From Rebecca billardiae RCC1528 (Eukaryota > Haptophyta): a stretch of DNA of 64,000 nucleotides. The position numbers and the translations under genes are program-made. Position 1 is the first letter of the stretch, and every line of letters begins with the position of its first letter. Shown here piece after piece: positions 28,090 to 38,586 of the stretch. Location: NCBI GenBank assembly GCA_965240325.2, contig OZ251225.1, positions 744,001 through 808,000 of the forward strand. The letters are read 5' to 3'. Under the pieces are notes generated by a model. It searched no databases. It saw only the letters and a list, made by a program, of their open reading frames with translations, and was not told the DNA's origin.

Positions 28090-30361
28090 TTAGCGCTTGC
28101 CCGTGTGGAACAAGTAGAGCACCAGCCCAAAGGCCACCTGGAAGCCGATCGCGTAGTAGGCGAGGATACGCAGGTCGCAGTCCACACACACGTCGTCCAT
28201 GTCGTAGAATTCGAGCACGTCCGTCCCGTTGGCAAACATCGACGAGTTGAGGCCGGTGATGACGGAGAACTCGTTGTACATGAAGATGCGGAAGGTGTAC
28301 GAGTGCGGCGCGATCACATAGCCCCAGTACAGGTAGTCGGGGATGTCGTCTCGCACCTTGAAGAAGCCTTGGCACAGCATGAAGAAGCCGAACACGCCTG
28401 CGCCCAGCGCGATGCCGATGATGTAGTGAGGCACGCACGCCGCCATGAACGCCATGAACGCCTCGGCAAACATGAGCGAGAGGAAGAGGTCGAGAGTGTA
28501 CACCCAGAAGCCGTTCATATCCGTCATCCCGATAATGATGCCAGACGAGACGATCGTGATCAGAAAGACGCCGGGCATGGAGACGAGCCACTTGGAGAGC
28601 ACGTACTCGAGCACGCCGTAGGAGCCGTTGAACCGCTCCTTCACAAACACCTCGCGCTGGATCATGAAGAAGGGCAGCACCGCGACGGACATGAAGACCA
28701 TGAACGCCGCGACGTAGAAGATGATGGACACGCGCGCGGAGCTGTCCGACAGGCGGGCCAGGGCGCGTGCGCAGGGCGGTCGGCGCGTGCGGTTGGGCGA
28801 GTGTGGGGCCGGAGCGCGCCGAGAGGGCGGCACGCGGCACGCGCCCGAGCTTGAGCTCGGGCGCGAGGGTGGGCGCGGCGTCACGCGGGGACATGCGCGC
28901 GCGCGCGCACATGTCCTCGTCCTCGTCGTCGCCCTCGAGACCGAAGAACATGGCGCCGATGAGGAAGGAGAGCATCGAGTACATCACGAGGCGCACCACC
29001 ACGATCCCCGGATCGCGCAGGATCTCGCGCCCATCCCGGTACAGCAGCACGGCCAGCCGGATGGGCCAGATCGCGCGCGTGCGCGGAGGCGCGACGACGT
29101 TGTCCTCCGGGAGGTCTCCCGCCTCGAGGTGCGCGAGCGTCTTCATCTTGGCGAGCGTGCCCTCCCGCTTCATCATCGGCGGCGGCTGCGGGCCCAGCGG
29201 GTCCGTCGGCCTCTGCTTCACCTGCACCTTCCACCGCTCGATCAGCATGGTGGTGTCAGCGTGGTTGGGGAAGTCCTTGTTGATCAGCCCGAGGATGAAG
29301 TCCGCCGGGTTGGCCATCGGTGGGCATGGATAGCCAAGCTCGGAGAAGTAGTCGACGACGTCCATGCCCGCACGCCCGAAGTAGACGACGCGGCCGTCCA
29401 CCATGAAGCAAACCTGCGAGCGCCAGCGGCCGCGGCAGTGGCGGCACGGCCGGAGCGGGTGAGGATGCGAGCGTGTGAGCGGCGTGCGCCGTCGGCGGCG
29501 TGCGGCCGGCGTCGGCCTCCGGTCGCGCGCGCGCGCAGAGAGCCTGCCCGCTAGGCAGTGGGCGAGCGCACACGCCCCCCCCTCCCCCCTCCCCCCCCCC
29601 CCTCCCCACCACCCACCCCCCCGCGCGCGCACCTTGTCGAAGCGCTCCCAGATCTCGGAGGCGGGCTGGTGGATGGTGCAGAGCACGGTGCAGCCGTCGC
29701 TGTGCGCGAGCTGACGCAGCAGCTCGATGACGGCGAGCGCGGAGGCCGAGTCGAGGCCGGAGGTGGGCTCGTCGAGCAGCAGCAGCGACGGCTCCGTGAG
29801 CAGCTGCTCCGCCAGCGAGAGACGGCGCTTCTGCCCTCCCGACAGGCCCTTCATGAAGATGTTGCCCACGATGGTGTCCTGGGCGGACACGAGGCCGAGC
29901 CGCTCAATCATCGGGTCGATCTTGTCGGTGGAGATGCCCGCGAGTCGCGCCGCGTTGAACAGCACCTCGCGCACCGTGAGCACGCCCACGAGCGCGTCCT
30001 CCTGCTGCACGTACACGGCGATCTTGCCGAAGCCGCGCGATGTGAGCTTCTTGTCGTTCAGCCGGACCTCGCCAAGCACCTCGCGGCCTCGGCGGAACGG
30101 GTCGATGCGCCGCGCGATCAGGTCGAGGAGCGACGTCTTTCCGGCCCCCGATGGACCCATCAGCGCGACCACCTCGCCCGGCTGCGCGATGCCCGTGCAG
30201 CTCTTCAGCACCTGCTTGTCGCGCACACGGTAGGTCAGGTCCTCCCACTCGAGCTTGGCGGGCGCGACCTTGACGCGCGAGGCGCGGCGTGGTTGGCCCC
30301 CGTCGCCTGCGACCGGGGACATTGGTGTGTCGCTGACGCCCTTGCGCACGATCCCGAACAT
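28090..30361 (-). CDS. ABCG (White/WBC-type) half-transporter, three exons
   Basis: Spliced from 30361-29633, 29413-28911 and 28741-28090, giving 627 residues, the usual size for an ABCG half-transporter. The nucleotide-binding domain comes first: Walker A GPSGAGKT at 69-76, Q-loop YVQQED at about 117-122, signature LSGGQ at 173-177, Walker B LLLLDEP at 193-199 and H-loop His231. The membrane domain is second, with several helices (for example MLSFLIGAMFFGLEG and VSIIFYVAAFMVFMSV). Exon joins fit the family: FDK then VCFMVDGR, and DED-I-SARVSIIFY. Donors are AAG|GTGCGC and CAT|GTGCGC, acceptors CGCAG and GACAG. Intron 1 (219 bp) is in frame and stop-free; intron 2 is 169 bp. It must dimerise to move lipids, sterols or xenobiotics across a membrane. 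The substrate is unknown. Confidence 0.92.
29578..29621 (-). repeat. C-tract in ABCG intron 1 (G-rich in the transcript)
   Basis: Runs of C on the + strand lie within the first intron, close to its donor. In the pre-mRNA this is a strong G-run that could form quadruplexes and influence splicing. Confidence 0.6.
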
Positions 30362-30934
30362 TCACGTGGAGCGGTGCGCTCCCCTTCGCGTGAGGGCGAA
30401 AAGTGACCGCGCGCCTAGAAGGGGCCCCGTGTGGATCCGCTGCGGCGTCGCTCGGTCAAAGAACGGCGCGCGCTGGCTCGGCGCGTTGCGAAAGGCAGTA
30501 AGGCACGACGCGTGCACGGACGCACGAGCTAGACGACAGGAACCAGCAGTCCGGCACAAGTTGAGCACTGAGCAGCGCTCAAATTTATGCACCGTGATTA
30601 ATTTGGTAAGGGAACTGTACCCGCGCGCACCCGCAAGTGGGGCAACTTTTCGCTTTCCCCCGAGTACAGGTCTCAGAACGACATACCGAGCGAGCCCGCG
30701 AGCCGGCCTGATTCAGCGAGATTCATCCAATCACACCATGTCAATCACGAACCAGTATGTTGTCCTGGATTCTCCCCCGACGACCGCCCAGGCCTGGGCA
30801 GCCTTTGCTCCTGACCACCGTTCTCCGAATTGACCTCTCACACGGCTGGTGAGCACTGAGCAGCGGCGCCGCGCGCGCGCTCTCAGAGCGCCGCGCAAAA
30901 GTGACCTCGAAGAGGAGCGGCAGCGCGCTCGCCC
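30362..30934. other. Divergent promoter region
   Basis: It lies between the minus-strand ABCG gene and the small plus-strand proline-rich gene. No known element or repeat is seen. Confidence 0.4.
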
Positions 30935-31258
30935 ATGGGCACTCCAAGCCCGCCGCCGAGCCCGCCGCCGCGCCCGCCGCCCCCGAGCCCGAGCCCGCCG
31001 GCACCACCAGCGCGCCCACCGTTCCCTTCCCTGCCGCCCACGCCGCCGCCGGCCTCGCCGCCACCCCTGACGGACATCCCAAACGCGTTTGCGCTGTCAC
31101 TCGGGCTCGGTGCCCTGGGTTTCGTGGTCGTGGTCGCGCTGCTCAGCTTCGTGCTCAAGCAGGTGACGCGAGCGCGCCGAAAGAAGGCGTCTGCACATGA
31201 TGGCACCGCCATCGAAGGGGGCGGCGAGGAGGAGCCTGCTGCCACCCGTGCATCATGA
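30935..31258 (+). CDS. Small proline-rich single-span membrane protein
   Basis: 107 residues from an ATG. The first ~45 residues are SPPP/PPSP extensin-like repeats. One strong transmembrane helix follows at about 52-75 (AFALSLGLGALGFVVVVALL), then a basic stop-transfer (KQVTRARRKK) and an acidic tail. The proline-rich part would lie outside and the basic part in the cytosol. Such modules occur in algal wall or surface proteins, often at the end of larger proteins, so this could also be the last exon of a longer gene. No domain gives a function. Confidence 0.45.
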   Translation: MGTPSPPPSPPPRPPPPSPSPPAPPARPPFPSLPPTPPPASPPPLTDIPNAFALSLGLGALGFVVVVALLSFVLKQVTRARRKKASAHDGTAIEGGGEEEPAATRAS

Positions 31259-31924
31259 GGAAGCAGCTCGTCTCGGTGGCGCCGCATACTGTCAGCGAAG
31301 ACCCTTTCTGCCAAGCCCACGTCTCTGACGGTCTGACCACGCTCTGCACAATTATGACCGTTGTGCTCTTTCTGGAATGCATATGGGGGCGTGCTGACGG
31401 TCTACATCTGCCTGGGCGTTCTGGGCGTGCTGCCAATGCGTATCTCAGTCCGGTCCGGGCCGTTCCAGAGACTCCCGGAGCGGTTTACGGGCGCCGTCAC
31501 TGTGGCGATGACGGCCCGGGGCCGGGCCGATGCACGTTCGGAGTGGCCTACATGGAATGGGCTCCTCGGGTGGCAGAGTGACGACTCTGACGCGGATTCT
31601 GTCACCGTCACGGCGCTGGCAACTCACGCGACGTACGAGGCGGTGCGGGCACGGCCACGGGCCCTGAGGGATAACTCTATGCCAGGGGTATGCACGTACG
31701 CTGAAATTCTGAAAATCGAACGTAGGACTGTGGTGATAACGACCGAAGGCTCGTGGTAACTTACTAATCTGCAGCCGCACCGGCTGAGCCGGACAGTGAA
31801 CAGTCTCGCGCGCGGGCAACTAACGGGCCGCGGGCGTAATGCCGCAGGCCGCACGTGAAGGCACGCGGCTCGACTCGCGCGACAGGCGCCGTACCAAAAG
31901 GCAGTCGCCAGAGCCATCGGCTCC
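31259..31924. other. No confident gene
   Basis: Short frames on both strands without recognisable features. It probably includes the 3' region of the preceding gene and the promoter of the following hydrolase. Confidence 0.35.
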
Positions 31925-33115
31925 ATGGCTTGCCGAGCCAGCGGGGGAGCGCACCGAGCGCGTTTTCTTGACTTAGTCAGCAGTCTCAGCTGCGACATTC
32001 CTGCGACATATTCTGCGCTATTTCTCACTCACATTCCCGCCTCCCCCGCCCGGGTTTGTGCTGCAGGCCTGCAGCTGACGCAGATTCGCGCACCCGGACT
32101 GCTGTCGAGTTCGAGTAGATTCCGCTCGGCAAGACGGCAACTCTCGTCTGATTCGGCGACGATGTCGACGAACGGCACTGCCTCTCGCGAAACGCAGATA
32201 GCAGTGCAGACGTGCGAGCTGTCGTACGGGAGCTCGGACGCGCAGTTTGTGCGTTTGTACAGTGTCGAGTACGAGCCTGATCAAGCCACACAACGCGTGG
32301 CTGTACTCCTCCACGGCGGCTTCTGGCGTGACCGGTACACGGTGGACAACGCGTTCACGCGTGAGGTGGCGCATGCTCTCGTGGCACGTGGCTGGTCGGC
32401 ATGCTACTCGATCGAATACAGACGCGTTGGTCCGACGCAAGGCGGTTGGCCACGCACAAACCACGATGTGCTCGCGGCCCTCGTCTGCATCCGGCTCCAC
32501 ATGGAGGAGTCATCGTGCTGGCAAAGCGCACACGTGGCGCTCATTGGGCACAGCGCAGGTGGGACGCTGGCGCTCTGGGCCGGTCACTGCAGCGCAGTCG
32601 CGCGCCGCTCGCCCGAGAGGGTGCCTGCGGCATTTGTCGACTTGGCGACCCGTGCACTGGTGCCGCATCTCGTCGTGGCCATCGCCCCCATCGTCGACCT
32701 CGTCGCAGGCTCGCGCGCGGCGCTCTCGGACGGCGGAGATGCCATAGCTCTCTATCTGGGAGGTGACCCGGCGCGAGACGATGAGGCGTTCGAGCGCGCT
32801 CAGTTGGCGTCGCCATCATCGGCGTGCGCGCCGGCGTGCCTCGTCCCCTGCATCGTGGTCGCCGGCGCAAAGGATGTGGACGTGCCTCCGCAATACGTGC
32901 ATCGACCGCCTTTTGCACCAGCGTCAGCGCAGTCCGATGGGCAGAGAGCCCCTGGTAATGTGGGCCATGCGCGCGGCAGCCGTGGCAGCAGCTGCAAGCT
33001 TCTTCTCGTCGAGGCGGACCACTACACCATGTTCGATGGCACGTCGGCTGGATTCACCACGATCATCGCCGAGGCCGAGCGAGCTCTCGAGGCAGCAGAC
33101 AAGCCATCTGCTTGA
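31925..33115 (+). CDS. Alpha/beta hydrolase, kynurenine-formamidase/esterase-like
   Basis: 396 residues from the ATG at 31925. An alternative ATG at 32162 gives 317 residues and starts at the enzyme proper. The extra N-terminus is Ser/Arg-rich and ends FRSARRQLSS, compatible with a mitochondrial or plastid targeting peptide; this is inference. The enzyme has an HGGFW oxyanion motif (about 134-138), the nucleophile elbow GHSAGG (about 207-212), a likely Asp in KDVDVPP and His in ADHYTMF. HGG plus GHSAG is typical of the hormone-sensitive-lipase/AFMID-type group, which hydrolyses small esters or N-formylkynurenine. The substrate cannot be told. Seven bases after the stop a dispersed repeat of family A starts. 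Confidence 0.75.
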   Translation: MACRASGGAHRARFLDLVSSLSCDIPATYSALFLTHIPASPARVCAAGLQLTQIRAPGLLSSSSRFRSARRQLSSDSATMSTNGTASRETQIAVQTCELSYGSSDAQFVRLYSVEYEPDQATQRVAVLLHGGFWRDRYTVDNAFTREVAHALVARGWSACYSIEYRRVGPTQGGWPRTNHDVLAALVCIRLHMEESSCWQSAHVALIGHSAGGTLALWAGHCSAVARRSPERVPAAFVDLATRALVPHLVVAIAPIVDLVAGSRAALSDGGDAIALYLGGDPARDDEAFERAQLASPSSACAPACLVPCIVVAGAKDVDVPPQYVHRPPFAPASAQSDGQRAPGNVGHARGSRGSSCKLLLVEADHYTMFDGTSAGFTTIIAEAERALEAADKPSA

Positions 33116-33121
33116 AGATAC

Positions 33122-33300
33122 TGGCCCGCGGTGACGCAGGGCGGAGCGCGCAGCGTGGAGCCTGCCGTGCGGGCACTAACCACGCTTCAAACAGATCTTT
33201 GATCCAAAAAAAGGGACGGGGCCGGGGCGCGATATATTTCGTCAGTGATGGTGACCGAGTTTCGTTTTTTTATTTTTTTCGGACGGCGGATTTTTGAGAC
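33122..33300 (+). repeat. Dispersed 3'-end-associated repeat, copy A2
   Basis: It begins TGGCCCGCGGTGACGCAGGG and carries the CACGCTTCAAACAGATCTTTG and GACCGAGTTTCG blocks of copy A1 (4887-5035). It lies immediately downstream of the hydrolase stop codon, in the same orientation. Confidence 0.8.
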
Positions 33301-33599
33301 TACCAGTACTTACCGCATAGCTACTCTGAGTACTCACATACACTCATAGAGACAATGCCCGGCCGCCTCAGGCAGGGAGCAATCAGGAGCCGACTAGTTA
33401 TGTACGCAATAATATAAGTTTTGTAATAACTAGTATACGGCGGTATACAGCACGCTACAGATTACTGCAGGCAATAATCGCCGTGCTGAGGCCGAATTAA
33501 TACGTATATGTGATGATGATAAGACGAAGTCGTCAGTGAGTCAGAGAATCGTCTTAGCACTACTGCTAGTGCTAGTCTCGTCCGGGTTAATTATTCCGT

Positions 33600-34190
33600 T
33601 AGCCCGGTTCGTGTGCGCCCGAGCGCCTATAACGGGAGCCCTCAGTTTCTTATAATTAAATAAGTCTTAAAGCTAACTAGTTCCGCGCCCGACGGGCCGA
33701 CCCGGCGACCGCGCAGGCGGCGGCGCGGCCCTGCCCGCTGAGTGGCTTTGCCTTTGGGCCCGGCCGGCGAGGCCCGAACAACTTGACGATGTATGTGGGC
33801 CATGTTGACAGTACTCACAGTAGTCAGCAGATGAGCAATAAATCTGGCAGCATGATCTATTGCATGGATATCCCGCGGTGCAACTGCACTCAGCACTGGC
33901 CAGGACTCAGTCAGGTGAATTCTGGGACTTGGGCAAGCTTCATAATGGACATCGGCATGGCCTAATAAGGTACTCGTATTACTATTCGGGCCGCGCGCTG
34001 CGTCCCACGACGGGCACACGCCGAGAGGGTCTATCTATCTAATCGGCTGACCACGAGCCGCAGACATAGTCCCTGTTATTTAGTCTTACTTACTAGCGTG
34101 ACTATAGCAAACCAGCAATCGCTAGTCTCAGTTTCTAGGCCAGATCCGCAGATAGCAATAAGCCCCTGGCAGTTTCTTAACGTGACGACA
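33600..34190. repeat. Family C repeat, copy 2 (diverged)
   Basis: Same block order as the MITE-like element at 17759-18281: CTCAGTTTCTTA, GGGCCCGGCCGGCGAGGCC, TCTGGCA, CACTGGCCAGGA, CGGGCCGCGCGC, GTCTCAGTTTCTAGGCCAGA and CAGTTTCTTAACGTGAC. Small insertions separate the blocks. I do not see clean terminal inverted repeats in this older copy. 33301-33600 is AT-richer spacer without a gene. Confidence 0.7.
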
Positions 34191-34645
34191 GCACCTGCTG
34201 CTTATTATTATTGCGCAATGCGGCCCGCCATCATTGTGATTGATGATGTCCGCCTCGTCGGGCTCGTAGTAAGTATCATCGATCATCGGATTATTATTAT
34301 TATCGGCGGATAGTCGTCGTCCCGCGTACTACTACTTGAAGCAGACGAAGTTAGCCTAAGCCTACCGGCAATATATAGACATAGTACTCTACCGGATGAT
34401 TATTGGCTGGCAGTCGGAAAAGTAGTCCGGGACATCGGAGCCGGCAGCAGTAGGATTTCAGCGCTAGCATATATATATTATATATATTATTATATACATT
34501 ATTATTATTATTATTCGGCCGCGCGCCGCAATCGGTCATCGATCCACGGTGACCGCCCTCCGAGTCACACTCACTCCGAGCGACCGCAGGCACGGGCCGC
34601 GGAGCAGACGCAGTCAACTGATTCGGAGTTAGCTACAAGCTTAAG
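34191..34645. other. AT-rich low-complexity spacer
   Basis: ATT and TATATATTA simple repeats (about 34203, 34290-34305, 34467-34515) and no gene. It lies downstream of the ERO1 gene's 3' end. Confidence 0.6.
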
Positions 34646-36370
34646 CTACCTGTTGGCAGCGGCAGCGGGCGATCCAGGACCAGATGCGGTGCGCAGCGTC
34701 GTCGTACTGTGGGCGAGCAGGGGCAGGTGGCGCCGAGCGCCATCGCCGTAGTGGCGCACCACACTGAAGAGCACAGGGTCGGCAGCTGCCACCAGCTGCA
34801 AAAGAACGTGCTCGACAGCGGAGTCGATCTCGCCTTGAGCTGCCGCGCTGGCAATGAGCGAGACTGTGCGGTCCACCAACGCAGGGTCGGCGCCTCCGCG
34901 CGCAGCAACGTCGGCGGCGGCGGCGCCGCCGCCGCCGCCGGCGCCGCCACGCGCCGCGCCCATCGCAGGCGCACCGATGGCCTCCGCCGTGTCCAGCATG
35001 CTGTTCCGGACGTGCTCAACAAGCCCGGCCGCCTGGGCGCGAGTGAGTGACACCTTGAGCTTGCGCGTCCACGCGATCGATCGCGAGAACTTGCTGAGCG
35101 TGTTGATGAGCGCGACGAGCTCCTCCCGGCTCGTCGCCGTCGCGATCAGATCGGGAGGCAGCAGCAGCCACTTGAGAGCCGTGCCCACCCCGAGCAGCTG
35201 CAGCTTGCCGTGCAGCCGGCACTTCTGGCAGGAGACGCAGTCGAGGATGGACGAGATGTTGTGGAACACGCCCTTGAACTGCCGCTTGAGCGACCACCAC
35301 GTGTGCACGTGCGGCTGCTGGGAGGGCTGGAAGAGCCGGCCCTCGTCGAACGCCGAGAACACCGACGAGCACGACTGCAGGATGCACGACTCGAGCAGCC
35401 GCTCGACGAGCGCGCGCGTGCGCTCCGCGTCGGCCAGCCCGAGCCGCTCGTAGTCGTAGCTCTGCAGGAAGCTCGACGCCTTCTGCACGGCACGGAGGAG
35501 CACGACGAAGGCGAAGTGCAGGTTGCGCAGCCGCTCGTCGTCGCCCTCGGCCGTAAAGTGCTTCGCGAAGATGGCCTCTGCGCTCGCGTGCAGCGAGTGC
35601 GACGCGTTGTGGTGCATGGCCGCGTGGATGTTGGTCGAGGCGTGCATCCCAGAGAGCACGCGGTACAGCACGCGCTCCTCGAGGCACATGGCGTTGGGCT
35701 GCGACGCGCGCACGAAGCAGTTCTCCTCGTAGATGGCCTCCCAGATGTGCGAGCCGTTGAAGCCCGTGTCCGACTCGGGGTTGAGCTTGAGGTTCACTGG
35801 CTCGCCTGCGCTGGTCGGGATGCGCGCGCACATGTCCAGCCAGAACTGAGGCAGCTCCTCGTCGTCGCACGCCGCACTCTGCACATCGGTGCCGGCGGCC
35901 TCGCCCTCTGCGAACGAGATGGTCGTGTCCACCACATCTGTCACGAACCCGTCGGCGTGGTCCACCCCGCCGTCCGACACCGCGCAGCGGCTCGACGGCG
36001 CACCGCCAGAGAGGGGTGAGCTGCCCGAGGCCGCGGCGCCAAACGCGATCGGCGGCGGCATGGGATCTACCGGGGCGCACGAGCCGGCCGTGTCGGCGTC
36101 GGCGAAACGGTCGAACGGGCATTCACGATGCAGGTCCACGCGCCAGATCCGGAAGAACGTGGTGTTCGTAAGCTCCTGAAGAATGGAGTGCAGCTGCTCC
36201 GAGTTGGCCCGATCCACTGCCGCGGCGTCGCAGGTGGCATCCCCGAGAGGCCCCTCAACGCAGACGCCAGCGTCATCCACGGGTGGTGGCAGGGCCTCCC
36301 ACGGGTTGGGGAAGGCGCCCGAGCTGACGGCGATGAGCGTGGCGCACAGCGTCGCCGTCGTCGTGCGCAT
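34646..36370 (-). CDS. ERO1: Endoplasmic reticulum oxidoreductin 1
   Basis: 574 residues, intronless, with an N-terminal signal peptide (MRTTTATLCATLIAVSSGAF). ERO1 is the FAD enzyme of the ER lumen that reoxidises protein disulfide isomerase using oxygen. Family landmarks are FFRIWRVDL then CPF (Cys84), LNPESDTGFNGSHIWEAIYE and NCF (about 196-219). The active-site triad CVSCQKC (Cys378, Cys381, Cys384) is followed by RLHGKLQLLGVGTALKWLL. The shuttle disulfide, normally C-x4-C, is spread out: Cys98 and Cys129 are separated by 30 Pro/Ala/Gly/Ser-rich residues. A further C-terminal ~130-residue region rich in Ala/Gly is longer than usual. No ER-retention motif is seen. Confidence 0.93.
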   Translation of the reverse strand: MRTTTATLCATLIAVSSGAFPNPWEALPPPVDDAGVCVEGPLGDATCDAAAVDRANSEQLHSILQELTNTTFFRIWRVDLHRECPFDRFADADTAGSCAPVDPMPPPIAFGAAASGSSPLSGGAPSSRCAVSDGGVDHADGFVTDVVDTTISFAEGEAAGTDVQSAACDDEELPQFWLDMCARIPTSAGEPVNLKLNPESDTGFNGSHIWEAIYEENCFVRASQPNAMCLEERVLYRVLSGMHASTNIHAAMHHNASHSLHASAEAIFAKHFTAEGDDERLRNLHFAFVVLLRAVQKASSFLQSYDYERLGLADAERTRALVERLLESCILQSCSSVFSAFDEGRLFQPSQQPHVHTWWSLKRQFKGVFHNISSILDCVSCQKCRLHGKLQLLGVGTALKWLLLPPDLIATATSREELVALINTLSKFSRSIAWTRKLKVSLTRAQAAGLVEHVRNSMLDTAEAIGAPAMGAARGGAGGGGGAAAADVAARGGADPALVDRTVSLIASAAAQGEIDSAVEHVLLQLVAAADPVLFSVVRHYGDGARRHLPLLAHSTTTLRTASGPGSPAAAANR

Positions 36371-36449
36371 CAGGCCTAGATCACCGTCACCGCGCCGCGG
36401 TGCGTCAGACTCGTCACTCGTCCCTCGAGACAGAGGGCGGTGAGGTCCA

Positions 36450-36458
36450 GACGCCGCC
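36450..36458. repeat. Target-site duplication, left (GACGCCGCC)
   Basis: The 9 bases are repeated exactly at 38938-38946 on the other side of the inverted-repeat element. The right copy lies in a GCC-rich run, so a chance contribution cannot be excluded. Confidence 0.75.
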
Positions 36459-36807
36459 CGGCAGCGCTAAATCAGCCCGGGCCGATTTAAGCTTATCTCA
36501 GCCCGGGCCGATTTAAGCGCTTAAATCGGCCCGGGCTGAGATAAGCTCCGCGCGAGCTTATCTCAGCCCGGGCTGAGATAAGCGCTTATCTCAGCCCAGC
36601 GGCTCGCGACTCGGCCGCCGTGGACTCGGAGCGCACGTCGCGCGGTGCGGCCCGCCCGCTCCATGGCTGCACGCGCTGCTGTGTCTTCGGTGGCCACAGG
36701 GTGAAGTGTGCTGAGTCTAGTGGCGGGCCCAGCTCCACCCACCCCCTTCTCCCTGGCCCGCCCCGCCTGCCCTCGCCTGCATCGGATGCCTTCCTCGCGC
36801 ATGCAAC
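36459..36807 (+). repeat. Left terminal inverted repeat
   Basis: 349 bp, complement of 38587-38937. It begins about 90 bases upstream of the ERO1 start codon, so it probably lies in or beside that gene's promoter. Confidence 0.9.
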
Positions 36808-37319
36808 GGCCTCAGCCAACGCCATTGTTCCACCATCGATTCCACCATCGACGGTCGCGGGTACTTGTACGTCGTGTGCTGTACATGTGTGTCATGTGTA
36901 ATCGCACGCATGTGGCCACGGCCCACGTGCACCTGTCTGCCGTGTGCCGTTGCCCTTGTACCACGTTGCCCTTGTACCGTTCGCGCGTTGCGGCATGTGC
37001 TTGCCCAGCTTGGCATACTTGCCGGTCACGCTCGACGCTGGATCAGCCAATCATCGCGATCCCGTCAGATCGAAACGGTCCCTTCGCGCGGCGCACTACT
37101 CTGCGCGGCGGCTGCCGGTTCACGACCGAGCTTGGACCATCGGCTGACAGCTGTGGTGTGCGGCTCGCTGCGTCTCAAGTGTGGCAGGCGCTTCGGCAGA
37201 GTAATACACTGTCGACGGTCGTGGCGCCGCAGCTGGTGGGCTCACCGGCGCCGTCGCGCTCGCAGCTTTCGGCGCGCTTGGCGAGCACGCCAAGGTCGCC
37301 GCGCGCACCGTGGTCCGCG

Positions 37320-37700
37320 TGCACACAACGGCCGCCGCGCGCGCCGCAGCCGTCTTGCGCGCCGCAGCCGGCGAGCGCGCCGCGGCCGGCGAGCGCGCCG
37401 CGGCTGCTGAGCGCGCCCGGCCGGCGAGCGCGCCGCGGCCGGCGAGTGCGCCGCGGCTGCTGCGCGCGCCCGGACGGTGAGCGCGCCGCGGCTGCCGCGC
37501 GCCGCGCGGCTGGCGATTGCGCCGCGGCTGCCACGCGCGCTGCGGCCGGTAAGCGCGCCACGGCGGCAGACAGCGTAACTCGGCCGTCGCGCCCGGCCGG
37601 CGAGCGCGCCGTGGCTGCTGCGCGCGCCGCGGCTGCCGCGCGCGCCGCGGCCGGCGAGCGCGCCGAGGCCGACCAACGCGCCGCGACCGCCCCGCGCACG
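37320..37700. repeat. Irregular GC-rich tandem repeat inside the element
   Basis: Variants of GCCGCGGCCGGCGAGCGCGCC recur many times with spacing near 21-30 bases. Apparent open frames across it are artefacts of this composition. Confidence 0.7.
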
Positions 37701-38586
37701 GCGACCGAAGGCGAGTCTGTGGCGGATAGCGAGCTTGCCGCTGCGGCTAGTGAGCGCGCCGCAACCGGCGCGGATGGATGGTGCAGCCGGGGCTTGCGCC
37801 ACCGCGACCGGTGAGCAGGCCGCGCCAGCATGCGTAGGTATTGGCGAGCGCGCCACCGCAACCGGCGAGCGCGCACCGCACGGGCCACAGATGCCCATTG
37901 GCCCAACGCCGCAGGTGCCCATCAAGCCTGGCGCCAACACGTGACAGTTGCGCGATGAGGCTGAGCGTGCTCGCCGGCCGCTGCGCGCTCACTGGCCGCG
38001 GCGGCGCGCTCGCTCGCTATCCGCCACAGACTAGCCTTCGGTCGTCGCGCACGGCCGCGGCGCGCTGGTCCGCCGCGGCGCGCGCGGCAGCCACGGCGCG
38101 CGCGGCAACCGCGGCGCGCGCGGCGGCCACCGCGCGCGTGGCGCATGCGGCGGCCGTTGCGTGCGTGCGGACCGCGGCGCACACCGCAACCTTAGCTTGC
38201 TGTCCGTGCGCACCAGCCCCTGAGCCGCGGCACGCGCTGCGAGCTTGGCGTGCTCGCCGTGCGCGCCGACAGCTGCGGGCGTGCCGGCGTCGGCGCGCCC
38301 ACTAGCCGCAGCGCCATGATCGTCCATGGAGCTGCGCCGGTGCCCATGCCTGTGCCGCTGGCACCGGTACGCCCGCGCGCGGCGGCCGCGGTGGCAACGT
38401 TCAGCACATTTTGAACAACGTGCAATGGCAACAGCACACAACCGACTGTAGCGCACGGGCCGTGTTCACCCGCGTGCGACTACGCGCGGACATGGTCAAC
38501 TGGCGAACGTCGATGGTGCGTCCATGGTGTTGGCTGCATGCTTCTCATGCGGGCAGCAAGTCCACAAGCCGAGTTGCCGCCGTGGA

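Noticed and set aside
29414-29632. Gly/Arg-rich insert in the ABCG protein as a real domain
   Set aside because: It interrupts the ABC domain exactly between GTGCGC and CAG splice-like sites; removing it restores the family sequence.
36708-37940. Ala/Arg-rich frames inside the inverted-repeat element as a transposase
   Set aside because: They arise from GCC/GCG repeats, lack any DDE-type motif and appear on both strands alike.
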